Shown: positions 32,278 through 39,254 of the stretch, in pieces
How the letters are laid out: every line of letters starts with the position of its first letter
How positions within the stretch are numbered: position 1 is the first letter of the stretch
From: CAZCFB01 sp964511535
GTDB lineage: Bacteria; Myxococcota_A; Polyangia; GCA-2747355; CAZCFB01
Direction of reading: 5' to 3'
Assembly: GCA_964511535.1 (NCBI GenBank)
Contig: CAZEFW010000070.1
Coordinates: 1-44,053, forward strand
Length of the DNA stretch: 44,053 bases
The notes under the pieces: generated by a model
What the model was told of the DNA's origin: nothing
Seen by the model: only the letters and a program-made list of their open reading frames with translations
The model's database searches: none
Translations under genes and position numbers: made by a program

Positions 32278-33108
32278 CTAAAGTTCCCGCGGCAGCCGCA
32301 GGTATCGTTCGGCCTCGTCATGGCGGCCGCGCTTTTGGCAGCCCCGGGCGAAGATCTCACACTTGCGCCGCAGCTCCTCCATGGCGGCCTGTCGCTGGGA
32401 GTCCGACAGCGGGCAGCGCAGGATGACCCGGCGCAGCCCCTCGATGCGGAAGCCCTCGATCTGCGGGTACTTGTGTGACAGCTGGTCCGGGTGGCCGCCG
32501 CGCTTGGTGATCAGCGGCTGCTCGATGAAGCCCACCTCGTGCTGGCAGGTGAGGCGCAGCCACAGCTCGTAGTCCTCGGCCACCTCCAGCGCCTCGTCGA
32601 ACCCGCCCAGCGCCTCGAACACCTCGCGCCGGATCATGGCGGCCGAGGGGCTGATGCGGCACATGGGCAGGCAGTGCTCGAAGATCCAGCCCCCGCGCTT
32701 GCGGTGCTTTTCCAGCTGGCGCAGCGGCCGCCCGTTGCGCAGCCAGAGCTCGTTGGCGTGGCACAGCGCCAGCTGCGGCTGCGCCTCCAGCAGGGCCACC
32801 TGCTGCCGCAGCTTGTCCGGCTCGAACAGGTCGTCAGAGTCGAGGAACGCCAGGTACGGTCCGCGGGCCGCGCCGGCACCCAGGTTGCGGGCAGCCGAGG
32901 GCCCCGCGCGGCGCTCGCTGCGCAGGGCTCGCAGCGCCGGCTGCTGCTGGAGCCATGCCCAGGTCCCGTCCGTGGAGCCATCGTCCACCACCAGCAGCTC
33001 CAGCTCGGCGAGGGTCTGGCCCTGCACGGACGCCACGGCCTCGCGCAGCATGCCCAGGCGCTGGTGGGTCGGGATGATCACCGATACCAGCGGCGCTGCG
33101 GGGGTCAT
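32278..33108 (-). CDS. Family 2 glycosyltransferase
   Basis: 276 aa, GT-A fold. The donor-binding start V-S-V-I-I-P-T-H-Q-R lies at residues 8-17, then V-V-D-D-G-S-T-D-G-T near 40. The D-x-D-type site is L-D-S-D-D near 92, and the acceptor region has F-D-E-A-L-E-V-A-E-D-Y-E-L-W-L-R near 180, the E-D-x-x-L-W form of a typical GT2 catalytic motif. No membrane helix, so probably cytosolic, acting on a lipid-linked or soluble acceptor. GAAGG precedes the ATG. The thioredoxin gene ends 21 bp upstream on the same strand, so it is probably transcribed with it and with the small candidate selenoprotein gene. Acceptor and sugar unknown. Confidence 0.9.
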   Translation of the reverse strand: MTPAAPLVSVIIPTHQRLGMLREAVASVQGQTLAELELLVVDDGSTDGTWAWLQQQPALRALRSERRAGPSAARNLGAGAARGPYLAFLDSDDLFEPDKLRQQVALLEAQPQLALCHANELWLRNGRPLRQLEKHRKRGGWIFEHCLPMCRISPSAAMIRREVFEALGGFDEALEVAEDYELWLRLTCQHEVGFIEQPLITKRGGHPDQLSHKYPQIEGFRIEGLRRVILRCPLSDSQRQAAMEELRRKCEIFARGCQKRGRHDEAERYLRLPREL

Positions 33109-33129
33109 CTCAGCCTTCGGGGGGGAGAC

Positions 33130-33519
33130 TTAGCGGGAGGAGGCGGAGGCGCCGGCCGCGGCGGACCGGAGCCGGGCGCTGGCCGCGGCCCGGGCCTCGA
33201 GGGCCTCGTCCAGCATGCGCTGGTACTCGCTGCGGGACCTGACGCCGAGGGCCGTGTGCTGGGCCTGGCCTGCTGAAAAGAGCATCACCGTGGGCAGGCC
33301 GCGAACCGAGAAGCGTTGCATCAACTCGGGGTTAAGGTCGCCGTTGATCCTGACGATGCGGGCCCGTCCCTCGAATCGGGAAGAGAGCTCCTGCAGGCTG
33401 GGCTCCACCATGCGGCATGGGCCGCACCATGGGGCCCAGAAATCAACCAGGACCGGCACCGGGCTATCGAGCACCTCACTGGCAAACGTGAGGCTCGTAA
33501 CGTCTTTGATATCCTTCAT
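33130..33519 (-). CDS. Thioredoxin with extended C-terminus
   Basis: 129 aa. Classic fold with the active site W-C-G-P-C near residue 31 after V-D-F-W-A-P, and the cis-Pro in G-L-P-T-V near 75. It is about 20 residues longer than E. coli thioredoxin because of an Ala/Arg/Ser-rich tail (residues 108-129) that looks disordered. A longer frame exists to 33588, but the ATG at 33519 is clearly correct: it overlaps the TAA of the upstream small gene (TAATG) and is followed by normal thioredoxin sequence. The C-G-P-C site means a general disulfide reductase; its partner could be the upstream membrane microprotein, whose tail holds a Sec or Cys-type redox motif. Confidence 0.93.
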   Translation of the reverse strand: MKDIKDVTSLTFASEVLDSPVPVLVDFWAPWCGPCRMVEPSLQELSSRFEGRARIVRINGDLNPELMQRFSVRGLPTVMLFSAGQAQHTALGVRSRSEYQRMLDEALEARAAASARLRSAAAGASASSR

Positions 33520-33689
33520 TATTGTCCCTGACCCTCCCGAACGGTCTCTTCGGCTTCTTCCTTCGATTCGCGCCGCCCGGGCGCGCATCCAGCCGGGCTC
33601 ATTCAGGTCGATACCCCAAGGCGGGGCAAGATCACCGCCTGGAACAAAACCCAGATCCCGATAGCAAGAAGTAACCAGACCGTATCCAT
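33519..33689 (-). CDS. Candidate selenoprotein: 56-residue single-pass membrane microprotein with in-frame TGA
   Basis: The frame starts at the ATG 33689-33687. After 28 codons it meets TGA (33605-33603), then continues for 27 sense codons to TAA (33521-33519), whose last A is the first base of the thioredoxin ATG (TAATG overlap). Residues 3-21 are a hydrophobic helix (T-V-W-L-L-L-A-I-G-I-W-V-L-F-Q), then P-R-L-G-V-S-T-[U29]-M-S-P-A-G-C35-A-P-G-R and a charged tail (E-S-K-E-E-A-E-E-T-V-R-E). The U/C pair in a polar segment after a membrane anchor looks like a redox motif. A hairpin with a CGGGC loop begins 17 bases after the TGA. The read-through reading explains the overlap with thioredoxin; a 28-residue peptide ending at TGA would not. 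I cannot name the family; SelA/SelB and tRNA-Sec genes are outside the window. Confidence 0.55.
33569..33585 (-). promoter_or_regulatory. Candidate bacterial SECIS hairpin
   Basis: On the minus strand a 6-bp stem CGCGCC/GGCGCG closes a five-base loop CGGGC. The loop starts at the 24th base after the TGA and has G as its second base. As I recall the bacterial SECIS consensus, the loop should lie about 16-37 bases after UGA with a G in its first two positions, so this fits. A competing stem GCCCGG/CCGGGC closer to the TGA is also possible. Confidence 0.45.
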
Positions 33690-33996
33690 TAAAAGCTCAG
33701 TCTCCTCAGATCTCTCACCGTGACACCCCGCTTGATCAGCGGGCGCCTGGCCTCTCTACCCCGTGAGTTGCCTGCTAGGCCAGAATCGTTCTGTCCGGCC
33801 TGACACCACCCCTAAACACGCCGCCCTGTCGATGGCGAGTCCATCTCGTCCCCGGTGCTCTTGGCTGCACACATTCTATGACATATGCGACCCCAAAAAT
33901 CCATACCCTAAATACCCTGACCCTGAGCAGATGTGCAGTGATCTTGCTCACCGAAATAAGTGGCTCGAACCAGGAGTTTTGTTCTACCTTTCGCCC
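33690..33996. other. Gene-free divergent region before arcC and the selenoprotein/thioredoxin unit
   Basis: 307 bases without a supported gene. An open frame extends upstream from arcC to 33763, but its sequence does not resemble any carbamate kinase and is probably non-coding. Two inverted repeats are seen: CCCGCT/AGCGGG with a 5-base loop (33727-33743), and CTGGCCT/AGGCCAG (33747-33783) around a 23-base spacer. Either could be a leader hairpin for the minus-strand unit or an operator. No convincing -35/-10 pair or tRNA is visible. Confidence 0.4.
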
Positions 33997-34956
33997 ATGG
34001 AAAAACCCGATTCCCCCCTCGCAATCGTCGCCATGGGCGGCCACGCCTTCATGCAGGCAGGCCAGCCCGGAACCATCGAAATTCACGAAAAGAACGCCGC
34101 TGACATCTGCGGCGTTCTCATGACGCTGGTGGAGCGCGACTACAACGTCGTCATCACCCACGGAAATGGCCCCCAGGTGGGCAACCTGCTGCTGCAGACC
34201 GAGCTGACCCGCGAGCAGGTGCCCGCCATGCCGCTGGACGTGCTGGTGGCGGACACCGAGGGCTGGCTGGGCTACATCATGCAGCAGGCCATGCTCAACC
34301 AGATGAACCGCCGCGGTATCGGCCGGTTCGTGGTCACCGTGGTGTCCCAGGTGGTGGTGGACCGGCGGGATCCTGCGTTCGCCAACCCGACCAAGCCGGT
34401 GGGGCCCTTCATGGAGAAGCAGGAGGCCCTGGACCGCCAGGAGAAGCTGGACTGGAAGGTGGTGGATGATTCGGGGCGGGGCTGGCGCCGGGTGGTCCCC
34501 TCACCCACGCCCAAGAAGGTGATCCAGAGCAAGATGATCTCGGACGCGGCGCGGCGCGGGCACATCGTCATCGCCTGCGGCGGCGGCGGCGTGCCGGTGA
34601 TCCGCAACCCCCAGGGTGACTACGAGGGGGTGGAGGCGGTCATCGACAAGGACCTCACCTCCAGCATCCTGGCCCAGGAGATCGGCGCCGAGCTGCTGAT
34701 CATCCTCACCGATGTGCCGCAGGTGTACGTCAACTACAACAAGCCGGAGCAGCTGGCCCTCGGCGCGGTGACCATCGACGAGATCGACCGCCTGATCAGC
34801 GATGGGCACTTCGCCCCGGGCAGCATGGGGCCCAAGGTGAAGGGGATCTACAACTTCCTGCGCAACGGCGGCCGCCGGGGCCTGATCACCAACCCCGACA
34901 CCCTCGACGCTGCCCTGCAGGGCCGGGGCGGCACCCACTTCGTCGGCCGGTTGTAG
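33997..34956 (+). CDS. arcC: Carbamate kinase
   Basis: 319 aa, amino-acid-kinase fold. It makes ATP from carbamoyl phosphate (or the reverse) and is the last step of arginine deiminase, allantoin and related catabolic routes. Visible: the glycine loop A-M-G-G-H-A-F near residue 14 (most homologues have G-G-N-A), H-G-N-G-P-Q-V-G-N near 52, the A-D-T-E-G-W-L-G-Y block near 84, I-A-C-G-G-G-G-V-P-V near 193, A-V-I-D-K-D near 217 and the C-terminal G-S-M-G-P-K-V. The start at 33997 is set by homology; no Shine-Dalgarno lies before it. No arcA/arcB or oxamate/allantoin genes are adjacent. It converges on the HEAT-like gene with a 7-bp gap. Confidence 0.93.
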   Translation: MEKPDSPLAIVAMGGHAFMQAGQPGTIEIHEKNAADICGVLMTLVERDYNVVITHGNGPQVGNLLLQTELTREQVPAMPLDVLVADTEGWLGYIMQQAMLNQMNRRGIGRFVVTVVSQVVVDRRDPAFANPTKPVGPFMEKQEALDRQEKLDWKVVDDSGRGWRRVVPSPTPKKVIQSKMISDAARRGHIVIACGGGGVPVIRNPQGDYEGVEAVIDKDLTSSILAQEIGAELLIILTDVPQVYVNYNKPEQLALGAVTIDEIDRLISDGHFAPGSMGPKVKGIYNFLRNGGRRGLITNPDTLDAALQGRGGTHFVGRL

Positions 34957-34963
34957 CGACCCC

Positions 34964-36319
34964 TCACCCGCCCAGGTCCTCGTCCAGCGTCGGCAGCAGG
35001 CGCGCCGCCAGCGGGCGGACCTGCTCCAGGTGCGAGTGGAACAGCCCGTCGGCGCTGTTGGCCATCACCTCCTCGAAGGTGAAGCCCGCCACGGCGGGGT
35101 CATGCTCGGGCGGCGGCGGGGTCATGCCCATGGCGCGGCGGCGGGCAAGCTCGGAGCTGCTGTGGCCCAGCGCGGTGGCCAGGATGCGGGCCGTGGCCGG
35201 CGCGTCGCGCAGGGTGTCGCGCAGGGCGGCCTCCAGCTCGCGGTGGCACCAGCGCTGATCCAGGGCGGCCAGCAGGGCGGCGGCCTCCTCCACGGCGATG
35301 GGGGTTGAGGAGCGCAGGGCCTGGCGCACCAGGGGCAGGGCGCGCGCCGGCGCGTGCTCCAGCATCAGCGCGGCCAGCTGCCCGTCGTAGGGGTTGCCGT
35401 GATAGCCCTGCACCACGCGCACCGCGGCGAACGCCTCGATGAGGCTCAGGCAGCGTTCGCGCGCCATGTCCGCGCGCAGGAAGTAGCTCGCCGCGGCCCA
35501 GGCCAGGTGCGGGTGGTGGCGCTGCGGCTCGAGGCGCGCCAGCAGGGCCGGCGCGTCCAGGTGGGGCCGGGCGCCCCGGGCCTCGAGCAGCTCGAAGGCC
35601 CGGGCCCAGGTGTGGTCGACCTCGCCCTCGGTGAGGGTGACCAGCAGGTCGGTGGCCTCTCCCTGCGGCAGGGCTGCGGCCGCGGCGTCCAGCACCGCCC
35701 AGGGCTGGTCATGCGCTCCGAGGGTCGCCAGCAGCCAGGCGCGGTAGCCCTCTTGCAGCCGCGCCGGGGCGTGGCCGGTCAGCTCCCCGTCGCCCAGGGC
35801 TGTGGCCAGGGCGAGCTGCTCGGCCACATTCTCGCAGGGCAGCGCCTCGCCCTCGCGGTGGGCCGCCTCCAGGGCAGGGCTCAGCTGGAAGCTGTGGCCG
35901 TCCGGGGGCAGCAGGAGCTCGCGCTTTTTGAGCGCGTCCAGCGCCGCCACCGTCACGTCCTGGTCCGGCAGCCAGCGCCGCAGCCGCGCCTCGGGCAGGG
36001 GCGGCTGGCTCAGGCCGTGGACGCGGGTGGCGAAGAAGTAGGGGTCGATGAAGCTGCCCTGCTCGTCGTGGAAGTCCATGTCCAGCGCCTCGGCGTTGGG
36101 GCCGGACAGGCAGAGGCCCATGCCGTGGTAGTGGTACCGCCAGCCGGGCAGGCCGGGCACATCGCCGTGCATGCGGTCCACGTCAGAGAGGTGCTGGTGG
36201 TGTACGTCGACGAGCCAGGATTGGCGGGCTCTCTGGCGGCACAGGCAGAGCAGGAGCCACCCCAGCCACGGCTCGCGCCGGTGGTCCAGCGCGGCGCCGA
36301 TGGCCGCGAGCAGGGTCAC
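34964..36319 (-). CDS. Unknown protein with DUF6896-like N-terminal part and HEAT-like helical repeats
   Basis: 451 aa from a GTG start (36319-36317) that overlaps the TGA of the amidohydrolase gene by four bases (GTGA), so the two are coupled. Residues 50-105 (Y-H-Y-H-G-M-G-L, then D-M-D-F-H-D-E-Q-G) resemble the DUF6896 family, with moderate confidence. From about residue 150 to 440 the protein is a string of Leu/Ala-rich helices with alternating Arg, typical of HEAT or armadillo-like scaffolds. No signal, membrane helix or catalytic motif. The open frame continues upstream to 37087, but that part is an antisense shadow of the amidohydrolase gene. Function unknown; the tight coupling suggests a partner of the deaminase. 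Confidence 0.72.
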   Translation of the reverse strand: MTLLAAIGAALDHRREPWLGWLLLCLCRQRARQSWLVDVHHQHLSDVDRMHGDVPGLPGWRYHYHGMGLCLSGPNAEALDMDFHDEQGSFIDPYFFATRVHGLSQPPLPEARLRRWLPDQDVTVAALDALKKRELLLPPDGHSFQLSPALEAAHREGEALPCENVAEQLALATALGDGELTGHAPARLQEGYRAWLLATLGAHDQPWAVLDAAAAALPQGEATDLLVTLTEGEVDHTWARAFELLEARGARPHLDAPALLARLEPQRHHPHLAWAAASYFLRADMARERCLSLIEAFAAVRVVQGYHGNPYDGQLAALMLEHAPARALPLVRQALRSSTPIAVEEAAALLAALDQRWCHRELEAALRDTLRDAPATARILATALGHSSSELARRRAMGMTPPPPEHDPAVAGFTFEEVMANSADGLFHSHLEQVRPLAARLLPTLDEDLGG

Positions 36320-37707
36320 AGGTACCAGCGGGCGTCCACGTCCGCCTTCTCCATCATCAGCCTGGCCTGGTGGTTGGCGTCGTCGCGCAGGGCGCGTTCG
36401 TCCAGGTTCTTGAGCGCGCCGTCCTGCACCACGACCTGGCCGTTGACGATGGTGGTGTCCACCTGGTGCGAGTAGCCCGAGAAGATGATGGCCGCCAGCG
36501 GGTCGGACAGGGCGCCGGCGTAGTCCAGCCGGTCCATCTCGTACAGGCAGAGGTCTGCCGCCATGCCCTCCTGCAGCGTGCCGGAGCGCTCGAAGCCGAG
36601 CAGGCGCGCGCCGCCGCGGGTGGCGATACCGAGCACCTGCTCGGCGGTGATGGCCGCGGCGCCGCCCAGCACCCGGTGGATCATCAGGCAGGAGCGCATC
36701 TCGCCGGTCATGTCGGAGCTGTCGTTGGACGCGCTGCCGTCCACGGCCAGGCCCACCGGCACGCCGAGCTTCAGCATCTCCGGCACCCGGGCGATGCCGG
36801 AGCCGAGGCGCATGTTGGACGAGGGGCAGTGGGCCACGCCGGTGCCGGTCTGCTGCAGCTGGGCCAGCTCCTCGTCGTTGAAGTGGATGCCGTGGGCGTA
36901 CCACACGTCCGGCCCCAGCCACTCGAGCCGCTCCATCAACCCCAGCGGGCGGCAGCCGTAGTTCTCCAGGCAGTACGCCTCCTCGTCCAGGGTCTCGGCC
37001 AGGTGGGTGTGCAGCTTGACGCCGTGCTTGCGCGCCAGCCGGGCCGTGTCCCGCATCAGCTCCTCGGACACCGAGAAGGGCGAGCACGGGCTGAGCGCCA
37101 GCTTGCGCATGGCCCCGGGCGCGGGGTCATGGTACATGCCGATCAGGTCCTCGCTGGCGCGCAGGATGGTCTCCTCGTCCTGGACCACCGTGTCCGGAGG
37201 CAGGCCGCCCCGGCTCTTGCCCCGGGACATGCTGCCCCGGGTGGCGCAGAAGCGGATGCCCAGCTCTCCGGCGGCCGCGAACTGGATGCCGATCAGGTCC
37301 TCGTTGATGCCCTGGGGGAAGACATAGTGGTGATCGGTGGTGCCGGTGCAACCGGTCTTGAGCAGCTCCGCGCAGGCCAGGCGGGTGGACGCGCGCACCG
37401 CCTCGGGGGTCAGGTGGCGCCAGATCTCGTACAGGTAGACCAGCCAGTCGAACAGCTCGGCGTCCTGAACCGCCGGGATGTTGCGCTGCAGGGTCTGGTA
37501 CATGTGGTGGTGCGTGTTGATCAGGCCCGGGATGACCAGCTTGGTGGACGCGTCGATGACCCTGGCGCCGCCGGTGGGCAGCCCCGGGCCGATGCTGGCG
37601 ATGCGGGACCCGTCGATGAGCAGGTCCACGCCGCGCTGGCGCTCAGCCCCCTCGACGCCGGTGACCAGGTGGTAGATGTTGCGGATCAGGATGCGCTCGT
37701 CGGCCAT
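36316..37707 (-). CDS. Amidohydrolase, 8-oxoguanine deaminase type
   Basis: 463 aa TIM-barrel metal-dependent deaminase. Metal and active-site residues are complete: N-T-H-H-H-M near residue 67, L-H-T-H-L-A-E-T near 240, Y-A-H-G-I-H-F near 275 and the V-D-G-S-A-S-N-D block near 330. Sequence blocks such as R-G-S-M-S-R-G-K-S-R-G-G-L-P-P-D and C-S-P-F-S-V-S-E-E-L-M-R-D match the bacterial 8-oxoguanine deaminase subgroup as I know it, which turns 8-oxoguanine into urate and ammonia. Related deaminases of triazines or cytosine are possible. GGAGG precedes the ATG. It could supply purine salvage or degradation, alongside carbamate kinase, but the two genes are not co-transcribed (they converge across the HEAT-like gene). 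Confidence 0.9.
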   Translation of the reverse strand: MADERILIRNIYHLVTGVEGAERQRGVDLLIDGSRIASIGPGLPTGGARVIDASTKLVIPGLINTHHHMYQTLQRNIPAVQDAELFDWLVYLYEIWRHLTPEAVRASTRLACAELLKTGCTGTTDHHYVFPQGINEDLIGIQFAAAGELGIRFCATRGSMSRGKSRGGLPPDTVVQDEETILRASEDLIGMYHDPAPGAMRKLALSPCSPFSVSEELMRDTARLARKHGVKLHTHLAETLDEEAYCLENYGCRPLGLMERLEWLGPDVWYAHGIHFNDEELAQLQQTGTGVAHCPSSNMRLGSGIARVPEMLKLGVPVGLAVDGSASNDSSDMTGEMRSCLMIHRVLGGAAAITAEQVLGIATRGGARLLGFERSGTLQEGMAADLCLYEMDRLDYAGALSDPLAAIIFSGYSHQVDTTIVNGQVVVQDGALKNLDERALRDDANHQARLMMEKADVDARWYL

Positions 37708-37779
37708 GGTTCCTCCAGGAGATCTGGGGGTTCATTATGGCCAACGTGGGGAAGGGGACAAGCCCCTGGATTGATCGTG

Positions 37780-37801
37780 TACGTCTACGTCTACGTCTAC
37801 G
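37780..37801 (-). repeat. Hexamer array next to a stop codon
   Basis: Three and a half TACGTC units on the plus strand (GTAGAC on the minus strand) start directly after the TAA of the Pro-rich protein gene (37804-37802). Same placement as the heptad arrays, different unit length. Confidence 0.85.
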
Positions 37802-38449
37802 TTACAGCTTGTACTTCTCTTCGAACAGCTTCAGGCCGTCATCGTTCAGGGCGTAGAAGCTCGAGCTGCCTTCCTTGTGGGCCACGGTGATGTACTTGGG
37901 CTTGCTGCGGCGGATGTAGCGCGCCACGTTGGGCGGCTCCAGGCTCACCGGGGAGCGGGCCATGATCATGCGCGCGATGTCTGCCGGGCGCAGGGGACCG
38001 AGGTCCTCGAGCTGGGCCACGCCCAGGCACCAGATGATGCGGGCCAGGTAGGTGGAGTTGTTGATGGCGTCCTCCACCTTCAGCGCCTTGACCTGATCGG
38101 TGGCGTCCTTCTCCCCCTTCAGCTCGCGGCGCTTGCCGGTGCGCTTCTTCGGGGCGGCCTTGGGCTTGGGCGGCTCTGCCTCTGCCGCGGCCTTCTCCTC
38201 CTCCACCGGCTCGGCCGGGGGCGCGGGGATCGGCTCGGCCACCGCGGGCTTGGGCGGGGGCGGCGGCGGGGGCGGCGGCGCGGTCCAGGGCTCCGGCTCG
38301 AAAGCGGGCTCTTCCTGGCCTGCGATGGTCTTCAAGACGGCCGGCACGATGGGGACCCCTACCGTCTCGGCGACTCCCGCCACGAGGTTGAGGGTGGAGC
38401 GAAAACGACAGTGGAGCGCCTTGGCGACATCTTGCGCTAGCTGGAGCAT
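37802..38449 (-). CDS. Pro-rich linker protein with C-terminal winged-helix-like domain, function unknown
   Basis: 215 aa. Residues 1-45 are helical with a hydrophobic stretch (V-A-G-V-A-E-T-V-G-V-P-I-V-P-A-V-L). Residues 55-115 are low complexity (runs of Pro, then Glu/Ala/Lys). Residues 120-215 form a compact helical/beta domain ending N-V-A-R-Y-I-R-R-S-K-P-K-Y-I-T-V-A-H-K-E-G-S-S-S-F-type sequence that looks like a winged helix (a wing with Ser/Phe strands, then a last helix). It has no signal or Cys pair. AGGAGG lies six bases before the ATG. The 303 bases upstream have large inverted repeats that could be operators. DNA-binding is suggested by the last domain, not proven. Confidence 0.7.
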   Translation of the reverse strand: MLQLAQDVAKALHCRFRSTLNLVAGVAETVGVPIVPAVLKTIAGQEEPAFEPEPWTAPPPPPPPPPKPAVAEPIPAPPAEPVEEEKAAAEAEPPKPKAAPKKRTGKRRELKGEKDATDQVKALKVEDAINNSTYLARIIWCLGVAQLEDLGPLRPADIARMIMARSPVSLEPPNVARYIRRSKPKYITVAHKEGSSSFYALNDDGLKLFEEKYKL

Positions 38450-38510
38450 GACCCGTCCTCCTTGAAACGATTAATTTGCACTCGTTTGCATCCGATCCAT
38501 TCCCATGTTT

Positions 38511-38542
38511 GGATTGGACTCATTTCGTTTTGAGTCCAATCC
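38511..38542. promoter_or_regulatory. Perfect 12-bp inverted repeat (operator or leader hairpin)
   Basis: GGATTGGACTCA (38511-38522) and TGAGTCCAATCC (38531-38542) are exact complements around an 8-base spacer, 62-93 bp before the ATG of the gene at 37802-38449. The core AGTCCAAT recurs at 38578, and AATCCAATCC lies at 38630, so several half-sites are present. Confidence 0.6.
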
Positions 38543-38599
38543 TGCTGGATCGGGCCAATGCGGTATCCTGATCCACAGTCCAATGCCACGTCAAGAGGG

Positions 38600-38658
38600 T
38601 AATTTGCGGTAAGCCTTGGGTTTTGAAGAATCCAATCCAAGAAGCAGGCCGCAAATTA
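38600..38658. promoter_or_regulatory. Perfect 10-bp inverted repeat TAATTTGCGG/CCGCAAATTA
   Basis: Arms at 38600-38609 and 38649-38658 flank 39 bases in an AT-rich part of the region 38450-38752, which has no gene. The rest of that 303-base region, between the starts and ends of the two minus-strand genes, shows only these repeats. A small mobile element or operators are both possible. Confidence 0.5.
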
Positions 38659-38752
38659 TGTAAACAATGATGAAATTATGACGCGGTGCGACGCGAAGGA
38701 GTTCGCGGCCGTGGCGATCTCACGACAGTCAGGGGTCAGCGGCGAGGCGCCG

Positions 38753-39151
38753 TCACTCGCACAGCTCGGTCAACACGCCCCCGGTGGCCGCCGGGTGGAT
38801 GAAGCCGATGCGCTTGTTGTGGGCGCCATCGCGTGGGGTGCGGTCGATGAGTCGGACGCCGCCGTCATTCATCTGCTCCAGCAGCCCATCGATACCCGAG
38901 ACCGCGTAGGCCAGGTGGTGGATGCCCTCGCCGCGCTTTTCGATGAACCTGGCCACCGGGCTGTCATCGCTGGTGGGCTCCAGCAGCTCGATGTTGGCCT
39001 CCCCCGCGCGCAGGATGGCCACCTTCACCTTCTGCTCCGCCACCTCCTCGTAGCCGAGCAGCTCCAGCCCGAGAGTGTCGCGGTAGAACGGGACCCGCTC
39101 CTGCAGGCTCCGTACGGCGATTCCGATGTGGTCGATGCCCTTGATGCTCAT
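38753..39151 (-). CDS. mce: Methylmalonyl-CoA epimerase
   Basis: 132 aa vicinal-oxygen-chelate fold, interconverting (2R)- and (2S)-methylmalonyl-CoA in propionate/branched-chain catabolism. The metal ligands are recognisable: His8 in I-D-H-I-G-I-A-V, a Gln/Glu block E-Q-K-V-K-V-A-I-L near 43, the His pair in G-I-H-H-L-A-Y near 83 and the C-terminal Glu in L-T-E-L-C-E. The ATG at 39151 is chosen over an extension to 39172 because GGAG is seven bases upstream and the family starts here. No mutase gene is adjacent. The 103-bp divergent region to the zinc-knuckle gene has a strong palindrome. Confidence 0.95.
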   Translation of the reverse strand: MSIKGIDHIGIAVRSLQERVPFYRDTLGLELLGYEEVAEQKVKVAILRAGEANIELLEPTSDDSPVARFIEKRGEGIHHLAYAVSGIDGLLEQMNDGGVRLIDRTPRDGAHNKRIGFIHPAATGGVLTELCE

Positions 39152-39220
39152 TGCCGCTCCTCCTTGGGCCACTTAATCTACACCTTGTGTGCGATTGACG
39201 CGGCCAAAATAGGGGGGCAT

Positions 39221-39238
39221 GCTGTGACCCGTCACAGC
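39221..39238. promoter_or_regulatory. 18-bp near-perfect palindrome between mce and the zinc-knuckle gene
   Basis: GCTGTGAC-CC-GTCACAGC: perfect 8-bp arms around a two-base centre. The TGTGA/TCACA arms resemble CRP/FNR half-sites, but the four-base spacing (CCCG) is too short for CRP. More likely a GntR-, TetR- or MarR-type operator. A TTGACG -35-like box lies at 39195-39200. Confidence 0.6.
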
Positions 39239-39254
39239 GAAGGACCGGGAGGCG

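Noticed and set aside
33763..33996. 78-residue in-frame extension of carbamate kinase
   Set aside because: The family begins at the glycine-loop region that follows 33997. The extension lacks any family feature, and the base composition looks non-coding.
36320..37087. N-terminal extension of the HEAT-like protein frame up to 37087
   Set aside because: This part is a frame-shifted shadow of the 8-oxoguanine deaminase gene (Arg/Gly/Pro-rich, no motif). The GTG at 36319 with a four-base overlap is the natural start.
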